In this document: one piece after another, positions 1 to 7,406 of the stretch
Layout of the letters: each line of letters starts with the position of its first letter
Numbering within the stretch: position 1 is the first letter of the stretch
Assembly: GCF_022179085.1 (NCBI RefSeq)
Contig: NZ_BPQE01000001.1
Span: 1-64,000 of the forward strand
Reading direction: 5' to 3'
Origin: Methylobacterium aerolatum
GTDB lineage: Bacteria > Pseudomonadota > Alphaproteobacteria > Rhizobiales > Beijerinckiaceae
Length of the DNA stretch: 64,000 nucleotides
The notes under the pieces: model-generated
The model's input: the letters and a program-made list of their open reading frames with translations, nothing else
The model's database searches: none
What the model was told of the DNA's origin: nothing
Program-made: the position numbers and the translations under genes

Positions 1-182
1 CCTCCCTCAGATCCACTGCCGGATGGGATCGACGACCGTCGGACTGCGCATGGCTTCTCTCCCTCACCGCCCGCCGGGGGCGTCGCCGGTGTCTCCCGGT
101 CTCTGGACGCGATACCTCCCACACTCGGACCGATCCTGCCAATCGGCGGACGGCCGGGATTCGTGACTGATCCCGCCCGGCC
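1..182. other. gene-free left edge
   Basis: I see no supported gene in these 182 bases. Long frames over it are antisense to the permease or have implausible translations. It may hold the permease's terminator and part of a gene outside the window. Confidence 0.35.
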
Positions 183-1115
183 TCAGCCGAGCCACGCGAC
201 CAGGGCCGAGACCGTCGCCACCGACACGATGTGCGAGACGAGGATCGCCCCCGAGGTCACGCCCGCCTGCAGCCCGTAGAGCTTGGCGATGGTGAAGGGG
301 CCGGAGCCGATGGGCAGGGCGCTGAGCAGCACCGCCGCCCGCGCCCAGAGGGGCGGCACGGGGAAGACGGCGAAGACGAGGAGAGCCGTGACCGCCGGCT
401 GGACCACGAGCTTCAGCACCACGAGGAGCGCGATCAGCCGCCGGTCGCCCCCCTGCGCCCGCTCCTGCGCCAGGAACAGGCCGATGCAGATCAGCGCGCA
501 GGGCGAGGCCGCCCCGCCCAGAAGCTTCGCCGAGGTTTCGAGGGGCAGCGGCAGGGGCAGTCCCGTGAGCCCCACCGCGAGCCCGCAGAGGGGCGCGAGG
601 AAGAGCGGGTTGCGCAGGAGGGCGAGCAGCACCCGCCGGACCGTGCTCGCCCGGTCGACGCCCCGGCGCAGGTCGAACTCCACCAGCGCGAGGACCGTCA
701 GGAACAGGACGCAGGCGGTGAACAGCGTGGCGATCACCGCTGCCGGCAGCCCGTCGTGCCCGAAGACCAGCAGGCACAGGGGAATGCCCATGAAGCCGAC
801 GTTGCTGTAGCCGGCATCCAACCCCTCGATGCTGGCATCCGCAACGGAGGCGCCCCGCCGCCGTCCGAGCCCGTAGGCGATGGCGAAGGTCACCGCGATC
901 CCCAGGGCGAAGGCCGCCGAGAAGCCGACCTGCCCGATCTCGGCGGGGGTGATCCCCGCCATGGTGGTGAAGATCAGCGCGGGCAGGGCGAGGTAGATGG
1001 CGAAGCGGTTGATGTTGTCCGTCGCCTCCCGGGTGAAGACGCCGAGGCGCCCGCACAGGAACCCCACCAGGATCAGCGCGAAGATCGGCAGCGCCGCGTT
1101 CAGGACCGCCTGCAT
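183..1115 (-). CDS. AEC-family (auxin efflux carrier type) permease
   Basis: A 310-residue hydrophobic inner-membrane protein of the AEC family, whose members export organic anions; related alphaproteobacterial proteins are often labelled malonate transporters. What is seen: an N-terminal start MQAVLNAALPIFALILVGFL typical of the family, about ten membrane segments in two halves, the mid-protein motif YSNVGFMGIPL, and a C-terminal motif ALPIGSGPFTIAKLYG. The frame stays open upstream to 1280, but the extra 55 residues are Gly/Pro/Arg-rich and unlike the family, so the ATG at 1115 was chosen. It is divergent from the acyl-CoA dehydrogenase gene at 1310. Substrate unknown; a malonate link to the mcd/matB pair 10 kb away is only speculation. 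Confidence 0.85.
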   Translation of the reverse strand: MQAVLNAALPIFALILVGFLCGRLGVFTREATDNINRFAIYLALPALIFTTMAGITPAEIGQVGFSAAFALGIAVTFAIAYGLGRRRGASVADASIEGLDAGYSNVGFMGIPLCLLVFGHDGLPAAVIATLFTACVLFLTVLALVEFDLRRGVDRASTVRRVLLALLRNPLFLAPLCGLAVGLTGLPLPLPLETSAKLLGGAASPCALICIGLFLAQERAQGGDRRLIALLVVLKLVVQPAVTALLVFAVFPVPPLWARAAVLLSALPIGSGPFTIAKLYGLQAGVTSGAILVSHIVSVATVSALVAWLG

Positions 1116-1309
1116 CGCACCGTCCGGCAAGGGGGAGGGGGGCCGCCCCCCCGGCGGGGGCGGAGGAGCGCCGAGCCCTACACGATCCCCGCGGCCTGCG
1201 GAAACCGCCATCCCGGCCGCGGCACCGCCGGGATCTGTCAGGCCCCGGCCCTTCCCAACCCGGCCAATGCCCCACATCATACGGGCACCGGCCTCACAAC
1301 GGGACCACC
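1116..1309. promoter_or_regulatory. divergent intergenic region, AEC permease / acyl-CoA dehydrogenase
   Basis: A 194-base spacer between divergent genes must hold both promoters, but I see no convincing boxes. It contains a G/C-only hairpin: six G at 1137-1142 and six C at 1146-1151 with a 3-base loop, embedded in further G runs. This could fold in the permease 5' leader or form a quadruplex. That is speculation from composition alone. Confidence 0.35.
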
Positions 1310-2515
1310 ATGGATTTCACGATTCCCCCGCGCGTCGAGGCGTACCGCGCCCGTATCGCGGCCTTCGTCGAGCGTCACGTCATCCCCCTGGAGCGGGACC
1401 CGGCCGCCTATGACGGCCACGGCAACATCGCCCCGTCCGAGCTGGAGCGGCTGCGCGCGCTGGCGAAGGCGGAGGGGCTGTGGTGCCTCCAGCTCAAGCC
1501 CGAGACCGGCGGGGCGGGCCTCGACAAGGTCGGCATGGCGGTCTGCTACGAGGCGATGAACCGCTCGATCTTCGGGCCCGTCGTGTTCAACTCCGCCGCC
1601 CCCGACGACGGCAACATGATGGTGATGGAGAAGGTCGCGACGCCCGCGCAGAAGGCGCGCTGGCTCGATCCGATCGTGCGCGGCGAGGTCCGCTCGGCCT
1701 TCGCCATGACCGAGCCCCATCCCGGCGGCGGTTCCGACCCCGGCATGATCCAGACCCGGGCCGAGCGGCGGGGCGACCGCTACGTGGTCACCGGCCGCAA
1801 GTGGTACATCACCGGCGCCGAGGACGCGGCCCACTTCATCCTGATGGCGCGGACCTCGGACGACGCCCGCAAGGGCCTCACCGCCTTCCTGTTCCACCGG
1901 GACAGTCCCGGCTGGCACATCGTCCGCCGCATCCCCATCATGGGGCCGGAGGAGCATGGCGGCCATTGCGAGATCGCCTTCGAGGGGCTGGAGATCCCGG
2001 CCTCCGACGTGCTGATGAACGAGGGCGACGGGCTCAAGCTCACGCAGATCCGCCTCGGCCCCGCCCGCCTCACCCATTGCATGCGCTGGCTCGGCCTCTC
2101 CAAGCGCTGCGTCGAGATCGCCCGCGAATACGCCGCCGTGCGCCAGGGCTTCGGGGTGCGGCTGGCCGACCGGGAGAGCATCCAGCTCATGCTCGGCGAC
2201 CTCGCCATGCGCATCGAGATCGGCCGCCTCCTCGTGGCCAAGGCCGCCTGGGCGCTGGACCGGGGCAGCTTCGCCCGCAAGGAGGTCTCCATGGCCAAGG
2301 TCCATGTGGCCAACCTCCTCCACGCGGCGGCCGACACGGCGATCCAGATCAACGGCGCGCGGGGCTACTCCACCGACACGCCGCTCGAATGGATCTACCG
2401 CTACGCCCGGCAGGCGCGCCTCGTGGACGGGGCCGACGAGGTCCACAAGATGGTGCTGAACCGGACCCTCGAGGCGGAGGGCGACGCGTTCTGGAGCTGG
2501 GACGCGGGGGAGTAG
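1310..2515 (+). CDS. acyl-CoA dehydrogenase family protein, LvaC/ACAD10-11-like
   Basis: A 401-residue FAD protein with the acyl-CoA dehydrogenase fold. Seen: the signature AFAMTEPHPGGGSDP in the first half and the C-terminal stretch QINGARGYSTDTP followed by RLVDGADEVH. Classic enzymes carry the catalytic Glu in a YEGT motif; by eye alignment the matching residue here is Asp373. The DG-x-DEVH form is, from memory, characteristic of the ACAD10/ACAD11 group. In P. putida LvaC and in mammalian ACAD11, such proteins act on phosphorylated 4-hydroxyacyl-CoA rather than doing simple desaturation. It is 7 bases from the SDR gene and in line with a kinase and a DUF6285 gene, so a 4-hydroxyacyl-CoA pathway is the best inference. 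An ordinary medium-chain dehydrogenase is the alternative. Confidence 0.85.
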   Translation: MDFTIPPRVEAYRARIAAFVERHVIPLERDPAAYDGHGNIAPSELERLRALAKAEGLWCLQLKPETGGAGLDKVGMAVCYEAMNRSIFGPVVFNSAAPDDGNMMVMEKVATPAQKARWLDPIVRGEVRSAFAMTEPHPGGGSDPGMIQTRAERRGDRYVVTGRKWYITGAEDAAHFILMARTSDDARKGLTAFLFHRDSPGWHIVRRIPIMGPEEHGGHCEIAFEGLEIPASDVLMNEGDGLKLTQIRLGPARLTHCMRWLGLSKRCVEIAREYAAVRQGFGVRLADRESIQLMLGDLAMRIEIGRLLVAKAAWALDRGSFARKEVSMAKVHVANLLHAAADTAIQINGARGYSTDTPLEWIYRYARQARLVDGADEVHKMVLNRTLEAEGDAFWSWDAGE

Positions 2516-2522
2516 GCGCGCG

Positions 2523-3290
2523 ATGGGCGGCATCTTCGATCTCACCGGCCGGCACGTGCTGGTCACCGGCGCGTCGAGCGGGCTCGGCCGCCACTTCGCC
2601 CTGATGCTGGGCAAAGCCGGCGCGACACTCACCCTCGGCGCCCGCCGGGCGGAGGCGCTGGCCGAGACCGTCGCCGCCGTCGAGGCGGAGGGCGGGCAGG
2701 CCCAGGCGGTGGTGATGGACGTGACCGACCGCGCGGGCATCGAGGCGGCCCTCGCCCGGGCGGAGGCCCGGTTCGGCCCGGTGCGGGTCCTCGTCAACAA
2801 TGCCGGCATCACCGCCACGACCCCCACCCTCGACCTCGACGAGGAGGAGTGGGACGGCGTGCTCGACACCAACCTGAAGGGGGTGTTCCTCGTCGCCCAG
2901 GCCACGGCCAGGCGCATGGTCGCGGCCCGCACCGGCGGCAGCATCGTCAACGTCGCCTCGATCCTGGGCCTGCGGGTCGCCGGGGGGCTCGCCCCCTATG
3001 CGGCCTCGAAGGCGGCGGTCGTCCAGCTCACGAAGAGCATGGCCCTCGATTGGGCGCGCCACGGCATCCGGGTGAACGCCCTGGCGCCGGGCTACGTGCG
3101 CACCGACCTGAACGGGGCGTTCTTCGACTCCGAGCCGGGGAAGGCGCTGATCAGGCGCGTGCCCCAGCGCCGCCTCGGGGAGGCGGGTGAACTCGACGGG
3201 GCGCTGCTGCTGCTCGCCTCGGATGCCGGCAGCTACATGACCGGCTCCGTCCTCGCCGTCGACGGCGGCCACCTCGTGTCGGGGCTTTGA
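2523..3290 (+). CDS. short-chain dehydrogenase/reductase (SDR), LvaD-like by context
   Basis: A 255-residue classical SDR. Seen: nucleotide-binding TGASSGLG at residues 15-22, LVNNAG, the SIVNVAS serine strand, the YAASK catalytic Tyr/Lys motif, and a C-terminal DGG. It would catalyse an NAD(P)H-linked alcohol/ketone interconversion in the cytoplasm. The gene lies between the acyl-CoA dehydrogenase-like gene (7 bases upstream) and the kinase gene (2 bases downstream). In the P. putida levulinate pathway the corresponding SDR, LvaD, reduces 4-ketoacyl-CoA to 4-hydroxyacyl-CoA. Context suggests the same role, but SDR substrate cannot be read from sequence. A 3-hydroxyacyl-CoA dehydrogenase is also possible. 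Confidence 0.88.
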   Translation: MGGIFDLTGRHVLVTGASSGLGRHFALMLGKAGATLTLGARRAEALAETVAAVEAEGGQAQAVVMDVTDRAGIEAALARAEARFGPVRVLVNNAGITATTPTLDLDEEEWDGVLDTNLKGVFLVAQATARRMVAARTGGSIVNVASILGLRVAGGLAPYAASKAAVVQLTKSMALDWARHGIRVNALAPGYVRTDLNGAFFDSEPGKALIRRVPQRRLGEAGELDGALLLLASDAGSYMTGSVLAVDGGHLVSGL

Positions 3291-3292
3291 CC

Positions 3293-4321
3293 ATGGACGA
3301 GACGCGGCTCGGCGCGTGGATCGCCGGACGGCTCGGGGTGCCCGCCGTCACGATCGAGGAGAGCCAAGCCCTCGGCGGCGGCTCGATCCAGGAGAACCGC
3401 CTGCTGCGCTGCCGGATCGGGACGGGACGGCAGGCCGACGTCACCCGCGAGTTCGTCCTGCGCCGGGACGCGGCGGCGACCATCGCCTCCAGCCGCTCCC
3501 GGCAGGAGGAGTTCCGCCTGCTGGAGGCGGCCTTCGCCGCGGGCGTGCGGGTGCCCGAGCCCGTGGGCTTCTGCGACGACGTGGGGGTGATCGGCGCGCC
3601 CTTCGCCCTCATGGGGCGGGTCGACGGGGTCGGCCTCGGGCCGCGCATCGTCAAGGATCCGACGCTGGGCGGCGACCGGGAAAAGCTCGCCGAGGATCTC
3701 GGCCGGGAACTCGCCAGGATCCACGCGGTCCTTGATCCGCGCCGGGACCCGCCCCCGGACCTCGCCTTCCTCGGGCCGCCGGAGCCGGAACCCGCGAAGG
3801 CCGAGGTCGCGCGCCTGCGCGGGAGCCTCGACGGGATCGCGGCGGCGCGACCGGCCATCGAGTGGGGCCTGCGCTGGGCGGAGGTCATGGCCCCGCCCTG
3901 CGCCGGGCCGACCCTGGTCCACCGGGACTTCCGCACCGGCAACTACATGGTCGATGGGGCGGGGCTCACCGCGATCCTCGATTGGGAGTTCGCCGGCTGG
4001 GGCGATCCGGTGCAGGATCTCGGCTGGTTCTGCGCCGCCTGCTGGCGTTTCGGCCGGAAGGACCTGGAGGCGGGCGGCATCGGCTCCCGCGCGGCCTTCG
4101 AGCGGGGCTACGCGCTGGGCGGCGGGCGAAGCTTCACGGCGGAGGCGGTCGCCTATTGGGAGGTGATGGCGCATCTGCGCTGGGCGGTGATCGCCCTGGA
4201 GCAGGGCGCGCGCCACGTCTCGGGCCGGGAATTCTCCCTGGAGCTCGCCCTCACCGGGCGGATGGTGCCCGAACTGGAGCAGGCGATCCTGCGGGCCACC
4301 GCGCCCGCAACCTGGCGCTGA
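3293..4321 (+). CDS. aminoglycoside phosphotransferase-fold kinase, LvaA-like
   Basis: A 342-residue protein of the APH/choline kinase fold. Seen: the Brenner-type catalytic motif LVHRDFRTGN followed by the metal-binding ILDWEFAGWGDP, as in the kinase half of ACAD10/ACAD11 and in LvaA, which phosphorylates the 4-hydroxyl of 4-hydroxyacyl-CoA. A TTG at 3287 also lies in frame, but the ATG at 3293 directly follows the SDR stop codon and gives the natural start. The neighbours are an ACAD-like protein upstream and a DUF6285 protein 14 bases downstream. This makes antibiotic resistance unlikely and acyl-CoA phosphorylation the best inference. Confidence 0.85.
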   Translation: MDETRLGAWIAGRLGVPAVTIEESQALGGGSIQENRLLRCRIGTGRQADVTREFVLRRDAAATIASSRSRQEEFRLLEAAFAAGVRVPEPVGFCDDVGVIGAPFALMGRVDGVGLGPRIVKDPTLGGDREKLAEDLGRELARIHAVLDPRRDPPPDLAFLGPPEPEPAKAEVARLRGSLDGIAAARPAIEWGLRWAEVMAPPCAGPTLVHRDFRTGNYMVDGAGLTAILDWEFAGWGDPVQDLGWFCAACWRFGRKDLEAGGIGSRAAFERGYALGGGRSFTAEAVAYWEVMAHLRWAVIALEQGARHVSGREFSLELALTGRMVPELEQAILRATAPATWR

Positions 4322-4335
4322 CGGGGACTTGGACG

Positions 4336-4644
4336 ATGCGTGACGAACCCTCCGGCGCCGCCCTGATCGAGGCCGCCCGCCGGGCGCTCACAGAAGAGGT
4401 CGTGCCCGCCCTCGCCGGCCGCCCCCGCTACGTGGCGCTGATGGTGGCGAATGCCCTCGGCATCGCCCTGCGGGAGATCGGCGAGGCGGAGGCGCTCGCG
4501 GACGCCGCCCGGGGCCCCGGCGCCGATGACGGCCTCGTCCGGGCGATCCGCGGGGGGCGCCACGATGCCGACCCCGCCCTCCACGCGGCCCTGACGGGTC
4601 AGGCCGACGTGGCCGCGCGGGTCTGGAAGGCGTCGGCGGGCTGA
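4336..4644 (+). CDS. DUF6285-type small protein, probable LvaB-like kinase partner
   Basis: A 102-residue, Ala-rich helical protein without membrane segments. It has the look of the DUF6285 family: an N-terminal EAARRALTEEVVPAL helix, then RYVALMVANALGIALREI. Genes of this kind recur directly after APH-type kinases and ACAD genes. In P. putida the small protein LvaB is needed together with LvaA for phosphorylation of 4-hydroxyvaleryl-CoA, and this protein has the right size and position for that part. The ATG at 4336 was chosen because it follows the kinase stop by 14 bases; the longer frame upstream would overlap the kinase gene. The function is inferred from context only. Confidence 0.75.
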   Translation: MRDEPSGAALIEAARRALTEEVVPALAGRPRYVALMVANALGIALREIGEAEALADAARGPGADDGLVRAIRGGRHDADPALHAALTGQADVAARVWKASAG

Positions 4645-4714
4645 CGCGGCGCCGGGGACGCCCGAGGGACGAGCCGGTCGCGGCGGTGACGCGGCCGAGG
4701 GGTCCGCGCGCGGA

Positions 4715-5665
4715 TCAGACGAAGGCGGTCGATTCGAACTGGGCGATCCGGCTGCGGAAGAACTCGCTGCCCCACGATTCCGTCGCCTGCTTGTACGCCT
4801 GCTGGAGCATGTAGCGCACCAGCCGGACGTTCCGTGCCGGCTTGAGGAGGTGGGCGAAGTCCGGGTGGGCCTCGACGAAGGTCAGGTAGGGCTGGAAGGC
4901 CGGGCGGCCCCAGGGCGGGAACGGGCCGTCCCACGGGCGCGGACGCGACATGAAATGCACGATGCTCGGGGCGACGATGTCGTCGAGCTTCCGGCCGATG
5001 AAGAACGCCGGGTAGTTCCACCGGAAGGACGCGAGCGTCTGGTTGCCGTCCATCACGATGTTCAGAGCATCCTGATCGGGATAGAGGAAGTCGCTGACCT
5101 GCCGTCGGCCCATCACCTGAAGGCATTCCCGCGAGATGGCCCCCCAATCGCTGGAGCGGAACTTCATCACGCCGGTGTTGAAGTAAATCCGCTGGTTCCG
5201 GGGCGGGATACCGATCTTGTCGAAATAGGCCTTGCAGCCGTTGAGCGCCTTCGAGGGATGGTTGATCGTCATCGACATGATGTCGGGCACGGCGAGCAGG
5301 CTGCCCGCGCGCGGCTGCGCCGCCGCGAGGTCGCCGAGGTCGCCGACGAACTGGGTGTCGGCATCGGCGTAGGTCACGAAGTCGTAGCCGCGCCCGTCGA
5401 GCACGTCGCACAGGAACAGGCGCGCGCAGTACATCGGCAGGCCCTTCAGGAGGGACAGGGGGGCGACGACGACCTCGATGCCGTGCTCCCGCCCCACCCG
5501 GGCGGCGGCGCGCGTGACGTCGGTCTCCTCGCCGATGCAGACGACCAGGATGTCGTCGGCCCGCTCGTGCAGGTGCGAACGCAGCTGCGTCGCGCTGACC
5601 AGGGCGGGCAGGAGGTAACCTTCGTTGACGACGTAGCACCAACAGGACTTGGCCGTCGCGGTCAT
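4715..5665 (-). CDS. family 8-like glycosyltransferase
   Basis: A 316-residue cytoplasmic protein resembling retaining GT8 glycosyltransferases. Seen: an N-terminal strand SCWCYVVNEGYLLPALVSA, the nucleotide-sugar/Mn binding DxD in YADADTQFVGDL, a downstream DQDALNIV, and the C-terminal HFMSRPRPWDG that matches the family's His-containing HF-x(2)-KPW motif. The start at 5665 (MTATAK) is preferred over ATG codons at 5686 and 5755, whose extra residues are low complexity; 5686 remains possible. It lies downstream of another glycosyltransferase on the same strand, but 459 bases apart, so a shared transcript is uncertain. Acceptor unknown; surface polysaccharide or LPS core is likely. Confidence 0.8.
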   Translation of the reverse strand: MTATAKSCWCYVVNEGYLLPALVSATQLRSHLHERADDILVVCIGEETDVTRAAARVGREHGIEVVVAPLSLLKGLPMYCARLFLCDVLDGRGYDFVTYADADTQFVGDLGDLAAAQPRAGSLLAVPDIMSMTINHPSKALNGCKAYFDKIGIPPRNQRIYFNTGVMKFRSSDWGAISRECLQVMGRRQVSDFLYPDQDALNIVMDGNQTLASFRWNYPAFFIGRKLDDIVAPSIVHFMSRPRPWDGPFPPWGRPAFQPYLTFVEAHPDFAHLLKPARNVRLVRYMLQQAYKQATESWGSEFFRSRIAQFESTAFV

Positions 5666-6124
5666 CGTGCGCCCCGCTTGATCCATGAGTGCGTCGCGAC
5701 CTCCGGGCTCCCCACGGCGCTCGGATCCGGGTGCCGGGGCATCCGGCCCTCGCACGACCCCGCCGGGTCGCGGCCTTCGAGCGGGGCCCGGGCGGCGACG
5801 GCGGCGCAGCTTATAGCGATGAAAGTCGTCAGGTTCGAGCCCACAACACTGCCTTATGAGTGCCCAAACGACCGACCGGACACGGAAATTCTGGTTGTTC
5901 GGTTAAAGGCGCCGGGACTGCACAAGACACACGGCCGCGTCTCCCGGTATCGGGACACCCGCCGACACTCTCTCGTGGAATCGCCGGTGACGCCGTGTCC
6001 GGCGTCCCGCTCACCCCTTTCGGGGTCGGCGCCGTAGTATCTTTCAAGTGTCTTATGAATCACCCATGCGAGGGAGTCTATCGGTGCGGCGTACGGAATT
6101 GTTTGCCGCCGATGACAATCCGGA
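5666..6124. other. 459-base spacer between two glycosyltransferase genes
   Basis: No convincing gene. Short open frames here on both strands have low-complexity Pro/Thr/Arg translations and no good ribosome binding site. The stretch from about 6040 to 6130 is visibly less GC-rich than the genes around it. One small hairpin, ACCCC/GGGGT at 6013-6026, is visible. The promoter of the GT8-like gene is presumably in the left half, but I cannot place it. Confidence 0.4.
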
Positions 6125-7051
6125 TCAGATATTCTTTTCCTTCAGCACTTTGTCATCGAGATCGCGCGTCAACACATTCGATGGCTTGAGCCGCCCGCGC
6201 ATCAGATCGACCAGCGCGACGACGTTGCCCTCCAGCCGGCCCCGGTGATCGACCCAGGGTTTGGGCGAGAGGGACTTCCAGAGGTTCGCCGAGATGTTGC
6301 GGCCGATCTGCACCAGGGCGCGGCGGGGCGACATGGTCCGCTTGCGGATGAGGTGGAAGGGATTGGCGACCTGGGAATAGCCGAGGCGCCGACCCGGCGT
6401 ACGCCCGCGCTTCGAGCCGAGATGCACGCCCTGCAAGCGGTGGCTCCGGATCAGGCGCCCGCTGCCCGCGAGCCGCCGGCTGAAATCGACATCCTCCAGC
6501 CATCCGTAGAGGGGCAGGTCCTCGTCGAAGCGCACCGCCGTCTCGTTCACGGCGGAGAGCCTCACGGCCATGTTGCAGCCGTAGCCGTTGTAGATCGGCT
6601 CGATGCGCGGCGGCTGGGCCGAATCGAACGTCTCCGCGAGGATCCGGTGGGCGTCCGGTACGCTCAGGCCCGGCCCCACCGCGCCGTCCGCATGGACCAC
6701 GCCGGAGGCGAGCACGATGCCGGGGTCGGCCGTGAAGACGGCGGAGAGTTCGGCGACGTAGGTCGGGGCGACGAAGAAGTCGTCGTCGAGGAACAGGACG
6801 ACGCCCTCGCGCCGGTCGCAGAGGCGGTCGAGGATCGCGTTGCGCTGCAGGCAGGAGCCCTTGCGGGACTGCACGATGACGACGTCGAGGCCGAGGGCGC
6901 GGATCGCCTCCTCGTCCAGGTCGGCCGCCGAGGAGGGTGCGATGAAGACCGTCTTGGGGCGCTCCGTCTGCGTCGCCAGCAGCCCCAGCGTCTCCGTCAG
7001 GATTTCCCGGCGTCCCGCCGTGGCGATGGCGACGAAGACTGGCTGCTTCAA
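6125..7051 (-). CDS. family 2 glycosyltransferase
   Basis: A 308-residue GT-A fold, family 2 glycosyltransferase. Seen: N-terminal KQPVFVAIATAGRREILTET, a metal-binding triad in VLFLDDDFFV, a mid-region GYGCNMAVR, and LYGWLEDVDFSRRL carrying the catalytic ED. It would transfer a sugar from an NDP-sugar to a surface glycan. The start is unusual. No ATG is near; an AAAGGGAG ribosome binding site (complement of 7059-7066) is followed by GTG (7054) after 4 bases and TTG (7051) after 7 bases. TTG was chosen for its normal spacing. A longer form from a GTG at 7117 is less likely. Acceptor unknown. Confidence 0.8.
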   Translation of the reverse strand: MKQPVFVAIATAGRREILTETLGLLATQTERPKTVFIAPSSAADLDEEAIRALGLDVVIVQSRKGSCLQRNAILDRLCDRREGVVLFLDDDFFVAPTYVAELSAVFTADPGIVLASGVVHADGAVGPGLSVPDAHRILAETFDSAQPPRIEPIYNGYGCNMAVRLSAVNETAVRFDEDLPLYGWLEDVDFSRRLAGSGRLIRSHRLQGVHLGSKRGRTPGRRLGYSQVANPFHLIRKRTMSPRRALVQIGRNISANLWKSLSPKPWVDHRGRLEGNVVALVDLMRGRLKPSNVLTRDLDDKVLKEKNI

Positions 7052-7406
7052 CACTCGGCTCCCTTTGGAATCAACAGGATACGCAGCCAAACGAACCCGG
7101 TCGGAGCGCGCCTGCACCCGTCCGCTCGGCGGGCGAGCAGGCGAGTCATAGGCAGTTTGTGCGACAAATCAGAAAAGAGAGGACATTTGCACCACCGGAA
7201 TGCGCATGCCAGCCATCATTTTTGATCAGTGGCAACCTGTTTAACGCTCAAACAGGTCAGCTGGTCCCGAGGGGGCGGCCCGTCAACCTGCAAAAGTTCG
7301 TGAGACGACTGACGGGATGCCGCACGCCCTGGGGCGGCAAGGCAACAGAATTGTGCGCGCCGCCCGGTCGCGGCGGGCGCGGGCGCGGGCGCCTCATCGC
7401 CCCGTC
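7052..7406. other. intergenic region between GT2 and cobD, with one inverted repeat
   Basis: About 355 bases without a supported gene. The part around 7150-7260 is more AT-rich than the surroundings. It carries the inverted repeat noted separately at 7235-7257. The promoter of the glycosyltransferase is presumably in the left half. No cobalamin riboswitch was recognised next to the cob genes, and their starts in any case lie 1 kb away. Confidence 0.4.
7235..7257. repeat. perfect 8-base inverted repeat
   Basis: ACCTGTTT at 7235-7242 and AAACAGGT at 7250-7257, separated by 7 bases. It is AT-richer than the surroundings. It could be a repressor operator or a hairpin; it has no T-run and so is not a standard terminator. 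It lies 184 bases upstream of the glycosyltransferase start and 150 bases beyond the end of cobD. Confidence 0.5.

Noticed and set aside
231-1559. Plus-strand frame over the AEC permease
   Set aside because: The permease on the minus strand has clear membrane segments and family motifs; the plus frame is a shadow that also runs into the acyl-CoA dehydrogenase.
3293-4321. Aminoglycoside resistance gene
   Set aside because: The APH fold is shared with LvaA and ACAD10/11 kinases, and the gene sits in an acyl-CoA catabolic run.
5829-6063. Several 60-110 residue frames between the two glycosyltransferases
   Set aside because: Low-complexity translations, no ribosome site, and mutually overlapping frames on both strands.
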